Assembly: GCA_022695795.1 (NCBI GenBank)
Contig: MU404065.1
Location: 434,001 to 498,000, forward strand
DNA length: 64,000 bases
Source of the DNA: Biscogniauxia marginata
Taxonomy: Eukaryota > Ascomycota > Sordariomycetes > Xylariales > Xylariaceae
Direction: 5' to 3'
This document shows positions 58,333 through 64,000 of the stretch, piece after piece. The notes under the pieces are model-generated. The model was not told where the DNA came from, did no database searches, and saw only the letters and a list, made by a program, of their open reading frames with translations. The position numbers and the translations under genes were made by a program. Numbering within the stretch: position 1 is the first letter of the stretch; the number at the start of each line of letters is the position of its first letter.

Positions 58333-61300
58333 GGTTTTCTTTTTTTTTTTTACGTTAGACCATAACTAGACATTGCATGGGCCTACATAGTCTCTACAGC
58401 TGAGTGTCTCTTGGGGCGGGACAGCATTGGTTGTGAAGAGCAGGGGTGAGAAATCCCATGCAGAGAAGGATTTTTTCTCTTTCTTTTTTTATAAGTATCA
58501 AGCATTTTTGCAGGGGTGGCCATTGCAGAAAAAAGAAAGGAGAAAAAGGAAAACAAGGCATAGAGGCATTTGCTCCCCCGGTAGCCGGGATATTCATCAC
58601 CTCAAAATCAGATACACGAAGTAGCTTCGCCATTCCTAGACATGGAGCCCCTGAAAAAGAAAGCTGGCTCTGCACCTTCACGGCAAGGATAGCGCGAATG
58701 TATACTTGCTAGGTGCAGAATTGCAGGCCATTTTAATCGACATGCATATAGACCGGTGGGCAGTATAAGTAGTGCATGCAGCATCTGCAATAGTTTCACA
58801 CTTGCTCCTCAATGCGCTCCACTATAGCAGTCAACCTCGCCGAATCAAGTCATCAAACCTGTGAAGTTCGATCTGACGATAACTTGGACCCAGGATTTGT
58901 TCACCAAGACAATGACAACTAACATATCATCTCGATGTACCTACCGAAAACATGATCGAGATCGGTGCTCGAGACACGGACAGCGCGGGCTTCGCGTGTC
59001 CAAGAAAAGCAAAGCAGAAGCAAAGCATCCCTGTCCCCAGCAACTGGCAGATGTTCAAATAAGCACGGCACTACGTGACCTTCTTCTTCATGCGACTAAT
59101 ACGTACGAAGCTGGAGGATGTCGATGCCGTGGCGCAACCGGCTCCGCGAAGCCAAGCTAGGCCAAGCTATATACACCAGAGCTAACCGACCCCTGACCTT
59201 GACCTTGAACTTGGATCTCAACCCCGACACCACACTAGCATCTGCCCTTGTCCTCATCGCACATAGGCATAGGCACTCCCTCACGTGGCTTGTAGCTACG
59301 AGTTACTTACCCTTTATCAATCTTCACGACCTCCCAACTACCCCACGGGAGCAGGAACCGCAAACGCCTCCGATAGAATAAAAGTAAAAAGGGAAAACGC
59401 CTCGCCGGCGAAGGATCCCGTGCCGTGTCTCGGATGTGAAGTAAAAGAGCGGTCGGGGTTTCATTGCTTCTTAGGCTCGCAGCGTCGAAGGCTTGGTGAA
59501 GTCACTTCTAGTCCTCTGCCTGTACCCGTGTCCTGACATTGCGAGATCTCAGGCCGATTCTACCTCTATCTAGGAAGTCGATTGTAGCCGGGAGAGAACA
59601 TCAGACGACCCACGTCACGATCCGTCCCACACACACGACAACTCAACTCTCGATTTACGCACACACCTCCGACCTGTTAAACCCCGGCCGGTATCTCGGA
59701 TCTTTCCCCCTGGCTGGACCGGGGATCGCGGAAGTGTCGGCCGGCGCCTTAGTCCTAGCACCAATACGTGGATAGGCTTGCAATCTTTCAAATCTCACTC
59801 AATCCGTGCGGGTAGAGGCTTTTTTTTATCCCAAAGAGCCCGGGATGGACAAGCTTATCACACAACCGATACTGCAAAATCCCGGAGACGAGACGGTGGA
59901 TGAAGGGTGGCAGTTGTAGGCACGGATACGCTCTGTACATACCGCCTGAGACTTGTTACGTGCTAGAGGTAAGACATAGATCTCTCTCCGCCGCCCACAT
60001 AGTCTAATGTACGATGAGCTGCCTCATGCCGTCGTATACGGGGTTAGTATGATTGTGGGTTCCGATCGCTGGGCTTGGTCCGAAGCCACGTTCTCGGGTA
60101 TCTACACCCTGCTAGCTGCTAACAGAGGTGAACACAAATCTTAAACACGACAACACGTCGGGATGTCTATCTTCTCGGACTCTGTACCCTGGCTACCAGG
60201 TGCCCGCCTGCATAGTTTTGCGACGCTGTCCAAGTAGCCTCCCTGTTGATACGCATCATCTCTTACATGATCCTCCCTCGGGTCTTAGGCTCACGGCTTC
60301 CGCACCCTCGCCCACCCTTTGCCGTGTCATGGCATTGGTGACAGGCGATGTGACTGCGACATTGGGAGCGAATTATCTGCATCCGGCACTGCATGACAAA
60401 ATTTCCCTCCCCTTCAGTGGGCAACTAGGAACTTTGCTGATGCGAGCCCATCATAACTAAATCTAGTTCTTTAAACCAGCCATCTACACCGCGCACGAGT
60501 CAACGGTCATCGACCGCCGGCCTCTTCGGGGCGGCGCACGAAGCGAGACATAACTGCATGACACCAAGGTCATAGCGGATCCCCTTTAACTCTTCTACAC
60601 GACAAATCATCAGGTAGAAAACACTTGCATGCCGTTCTAATAGTTGCAGAAGAGTGGGGAGGGTAAGCGTACAGGTCATTATGTTTCACAAATACGAGAA
60701 GGCTCCCGCCGGATCAGATCTCATTCCTTAATACACCTGCGTCCATATGAGCATGACAGCTTCTAGCCCCTCTCCCTTCCATCCCACAGAACTACTATAT
60801 TGGTTATACGAAAATATAGCCAGATTATCGAGAGGCATGCTCTCGGCCCAGGCTCATGCTGCTCTACGGCCACGTAGGACAGTAGGAACGTGGGATTCGA
60901 TACAGCTTGAAGATAATTATCGGGAATGACCCCCTACGTTAAATATATGCCACGCAATGTAAATTCTTTGGCAAGTGTAAAGAGGTTCCGCGAATCTACG
61001 GACGAGGGACAGGAGAAAATCGTGGCAGCTCGTCTAGGGCGGGCGGCTGATGCAAAACATCACTACAAACCGCCGTTAAATTCGGAACCGTCCGTCTACT
61101 GTTCATCCGCTTATGGTAGATGAGGGGAGAGAATTCGATCCTTTTCGCCAGCCTATAGTGAAGGAATCTGCTCAAATCTCCAAGATCTGCCAACGTCTCG
61201 GAATGTATGTGGTGCCAGTACCCTATGGTGCTAAACAGAGGGACATTGTTTGGATGGGAATGCCATCACTGGGCAATCTCCAAATGTATGGCGAATTCCT

Positions 61301-63389
61301 GGGGTGGCCCATATCACTGGAACACAACAGGCATCGTCTGAGCAATGATAGGAACCAGTGGACATGACGACAATCCGTCAAACATAGTCTCGCTCATGGA
61401 TTGTTTATCACGAAGCACGGGACATGCTTCGAAGTACCATTGACGCTTTGCGCAAATCCGGCGGTTTCTTCAGCAGTGAAGAGTAGCTGTCGGGCATCAA
61501 CTGTAGTTGCCATAGGTATACTCTATCGCAACCCCTCCCGTCTCCTTAAACACCCTAAGGCTGCAGCGCGACTTATCATCCACTACAGCCCTAGGACCAT
61601 GGGAAACAGGCCCTTGGTAGTCTGGAACAAAGACCTCGAGCCATTATTCACAGCATATGCAGACCCCGGATGTCTTTCGTGTGGGGGAAGGCCAGATCAT
61701 CATGCCTAGTCAACAGACTCATTAGCTCAAGGCACGGAACTGCCGGTTCTTTTTCGAAGGGCAGACGTAGCGTTGCTAGTCCCCGTTGGTAACTCAATTA
61801 CTAAGAAAGGCAATAATGGGTGTAAGAATACTGAGCCACAGTTGAACGATTAATGGAAAGGCAGAGGGCCAGGGAAGATAGACAGGGATTGGGGCCTGAG
61901 GGGTCCTAAGAGTCAGAAAAGAAAGGGGGGGAAGGGGGGGGAGGGAGGGGGGGAGGGGAGCCAGGGTTTATCCACTCAGCATGTGGGTGAATCGAATTTC
62001 ATTCGCAAGTATCGGAAATCTATGGATTGCCATTTACTTTCTCCATGCTATGAAATTCCCTCGGATATACGAAGCAGAACCCTTTACGGGGGCCATATGG
62101 ACCTTTATCACTCCTGTCTAGACTGTTCTGTATCACTAGACAATGATGTGTGTGAAAAATGCTCCCTAAAAGAGGGCAAAGGGGCAACATTTCACCCCCG
62201 GGGTCAGAGTATATCCAGCCTAGTTGAAGCATATCACATCTGGGTGTAGGGAGGGACTGATATTGATAGGCACAACTTCCCAGCCTTTGTGGGGAGCGTT
62301 GCAAACATGGAGGATTTTGTTTCTGTGCAGAGAACCACGTACTGATCAAATAAGGGACTTTGAGAGGTTACTTGCCTCTCATCATGCCTGAACAGCGGTC
62401 TCGCCGGGGGGATGGAAATACGGTCTGGCGTCCAAGCAGGTACATTACGGCGACGGCCTCGCCTCCGTCCCCGCAACTCGACTCGCAAACACGTATTCCC
62501 CACCGCTTTACGACTCGCCTCGCACATGATGGGCTCAAGTGCGATAAAGCACAAATTCGTCTGACGAATGGGACAATCATGGTTCCACCTAAGCTCGGCG
62601 ACACGGCTTCATGCTTTCTGGAAGAAGAGGACGGGTTTTGAAGGAGATAGTAGGATAGGATTCTTTCTCCGGCTCCCCAACTTGGCTCACCGCAATGCAA
62701 CGAGATCCTAGAGGGTATTCCCCCCCTCTCAATCTTTTTATCTTATTATTTACTCTTGGGCGGGTGGGAAAGGGGGGCGTGGTGATTGACAACGGGCGAT
62801 GGGGTCAACTAGAGAGTTGTCCCCATCGACGAACTTGTCGTTGAGGGCGGCAGGGAGACCCGAGCCACTCAAATGGGCAGGGCATATACGCACATACAGA
62901 TCTCGCCCCCACACAACTGCCCGCTCCGCACTCCTGGGCGAGAAAACAAGAAAAAGGCCGGATGGAAGGACGGACGGAAGGACGGAAAGACGGAGGAAAG
63001 GAAGGGAATAGCGAGGCACACCCCGGTCTCATTCGAGATTGTTCACGCACGAAAACTCAGGTTTGAGATTTGGATAGTGAGCCTTGTTCATGAGTACATA
63101 CACACGGTTCCGACCCGGGCCGAAACGAAACAAAAAAAAAGAAAACAAGGGAGAAATCAAAGAGAAAAAAACAAGGACGAGATAAGTGACGCGGAGAAAA
63201 AGATATTCGGTTGACATTTTTAGTAGCTTTTGAAAGGGGGAGGGGAGAAGAGTATGATCGGGGTCTGGAGGGTTTTTTGGGGTCTATCTATCAATGTTTT
63301 CGAATACTCTTTCTTCCAACCTTCTCGCTCTTCCCCCCTTATCCTCACCCTATGTTAACATTCTACAAGCCAAGCAAAAATCAAAAGGG

Positions 63390-63425
63390 GGGTTGAGTTG
63401 GGTTGGGTTGGGTTGGGTTGGGTTG
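63390..63425. repeat. (GGGTT)n tandem repeat
   Basis: About seven GGGTT units (one is GAGTT) form a G-rich tract. The unit resembles telomeric TTAGGG but lacks the A, so it is not a telomere. Confidence 0.88.
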
Positions 63426-64000
63426 AGATAGGGAAATTTCCCGCTAGTTCGCCAACTTTTTTTCTTTCGACGACCTTCTTCGCCAAACTGGGCTGTTAGT
63501 TGAGTGTCCTTGGGCAAAGACACATAAAGTGACGGTATTTTATAAATTTGGGGGTCGAAGGAAAGAAAGGAGGAAATAATGGAAGAAATAGGATAGGAGG
63601 TTCTGGTTCCGTTTGGACCTCGCGCCTTTACTAAGCTTCGTCCCTACAGGTAGTAGACCAACTGACTTATACGGATCCTCTTGTAGAGAAGCTAGCAGGT
63701 AAGATATAAAGGGGCGAAGGGAAAGTTGACTTGGCTACACTAGATCTAGGTATATTCGTATTCCGTGTTAGTCCACGACCGAATAAGCCGAACTGCTCGA
63801 ACGAGATCACAATTAGTAATAATAAAAAACAACCATCCTTTAGAGTCCATACCCGACCTGCTCGACTTCACGCGAAGTTTAACTAATCTAATAGCTAGGC
63901 GATATCGTTGTTTGGCTCTTGCTTACGGAGAGGACATATGAGCCCACCTTTTGATAGCCATTTGTCGTGAACATGAGGTCTAGTTAGACTAGGTAGGTAT

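Larger units (their letters stand above)
57909..64000. other. 6-kb gene-poor region at right edge
   Basis: No gene is recognised. Simple repeats are common: TTTC at 58305-58332, GGAC/GGAA near 62955-63000, GGGTT at 63390-63425. Many frames of 60-110 codons lie on both strands without family signature. A further gene may begin beyond the right edge, where the pyrimidine-rich DNA is promoter-like. Confidence 0.35.

Noticed and set aside
63390..63425. GGGTT repeat read as a telomere
   Set aside because: Ascomycete telomeres are TTAGGG; this unit lacks the A and the tract is only about 36 bases.
1..64000. Biosynthetic gene cluster, CRISPR array, rRNA or intact transposon
   Set aside because: No synthase, array of spaced repeats, rRNA core or transposase/reverse-transcriptase motif was recognised. 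The dioxygenase, zinc-cluster factor and permease are too far apart and lack a backbone enzyme.

Overview
The window comes from a filamentous ascomycete. Genes have several short introns (about 50-180 nt) with GT...AG ends and CTRAY-like branch points. Intergenic DNA is rich in TACCTACC/GGTAGG motifs and pyrimidine tracts. Families such as COMPASS Swd3, Isc1, Bub2, SulP and an NDR-type kinase are all fungal in character. The kinase at 6191-9371 points to Sordariomycetes, because its key feature is the one known for the perithecium-specific kinase PUK1 of Fusarium. There are no rRNA genes, CRISPR arrays or intact transposons, and I recognised no tRNA gene.

Layout. 0.8-6 kb: a divergent pair, Swd3/WDR5-like (minus) and inositol phosphosphingolipid phospholipase C (plus). 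6.2-9.4 kb: the PUK1-like kinase. 10.2-14.1 kb: an Fpr4-like FKBP prolyl isomerase and a DJ-1/PfpI protein. 15.4-17.6 kb: a membrane family-2 glycosyltransferase. 17.6-23 kb: gene-poor DNA with one possible ankyrin-like remnant. 23-27.4 kb: THOC5-like mRNA export factor, PAQR/haemolysin-III membrane protein, and a small cysteine-rich GPI-type surface protein. 29.8-31.4 kb: Bub2-like TBC GAP. 34.2-36.8 kb: sulfate permease. 38.7-40.3 kb: SWIM zinc-finger protein. 43.3-45.1 kb: atypical kinase. 51.4-54.3 kb: Zn2Cys6 regulator with an ATG-only first exon. 56.5-57.9 kb: TauD/TfdA-type dioxygenase. The remaining 6 kb is gene-poor. Exon structures were rebuilt by hand; in every multi-exon gene the joined reading phases close to a whole number of codons.

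The standout signal is in the PUK1-like kinase. The conserved DWWSLG motif of kinase subdomain IX is encoded as Asp-TAG-TAG-Ser-Leu-Gly, and the frame is open on both sides. In Fusarium graminearum PUK1 the same two tandem UAG codons are recoded to UGG UGG by A-to-I mRNA editing during sexual development. The window therefore holds a gene whose full-length product (1020 residues) probably exists only after RNA editing; the unedited message would give a 580-residue truncated kinase.

The other genes are mostly housekeeping (chromatin, sphingolipid turnover, mRNA export, mitotic exit, sulfate uptake) mixed with accessory genes. I see no biosynthetic cluster.
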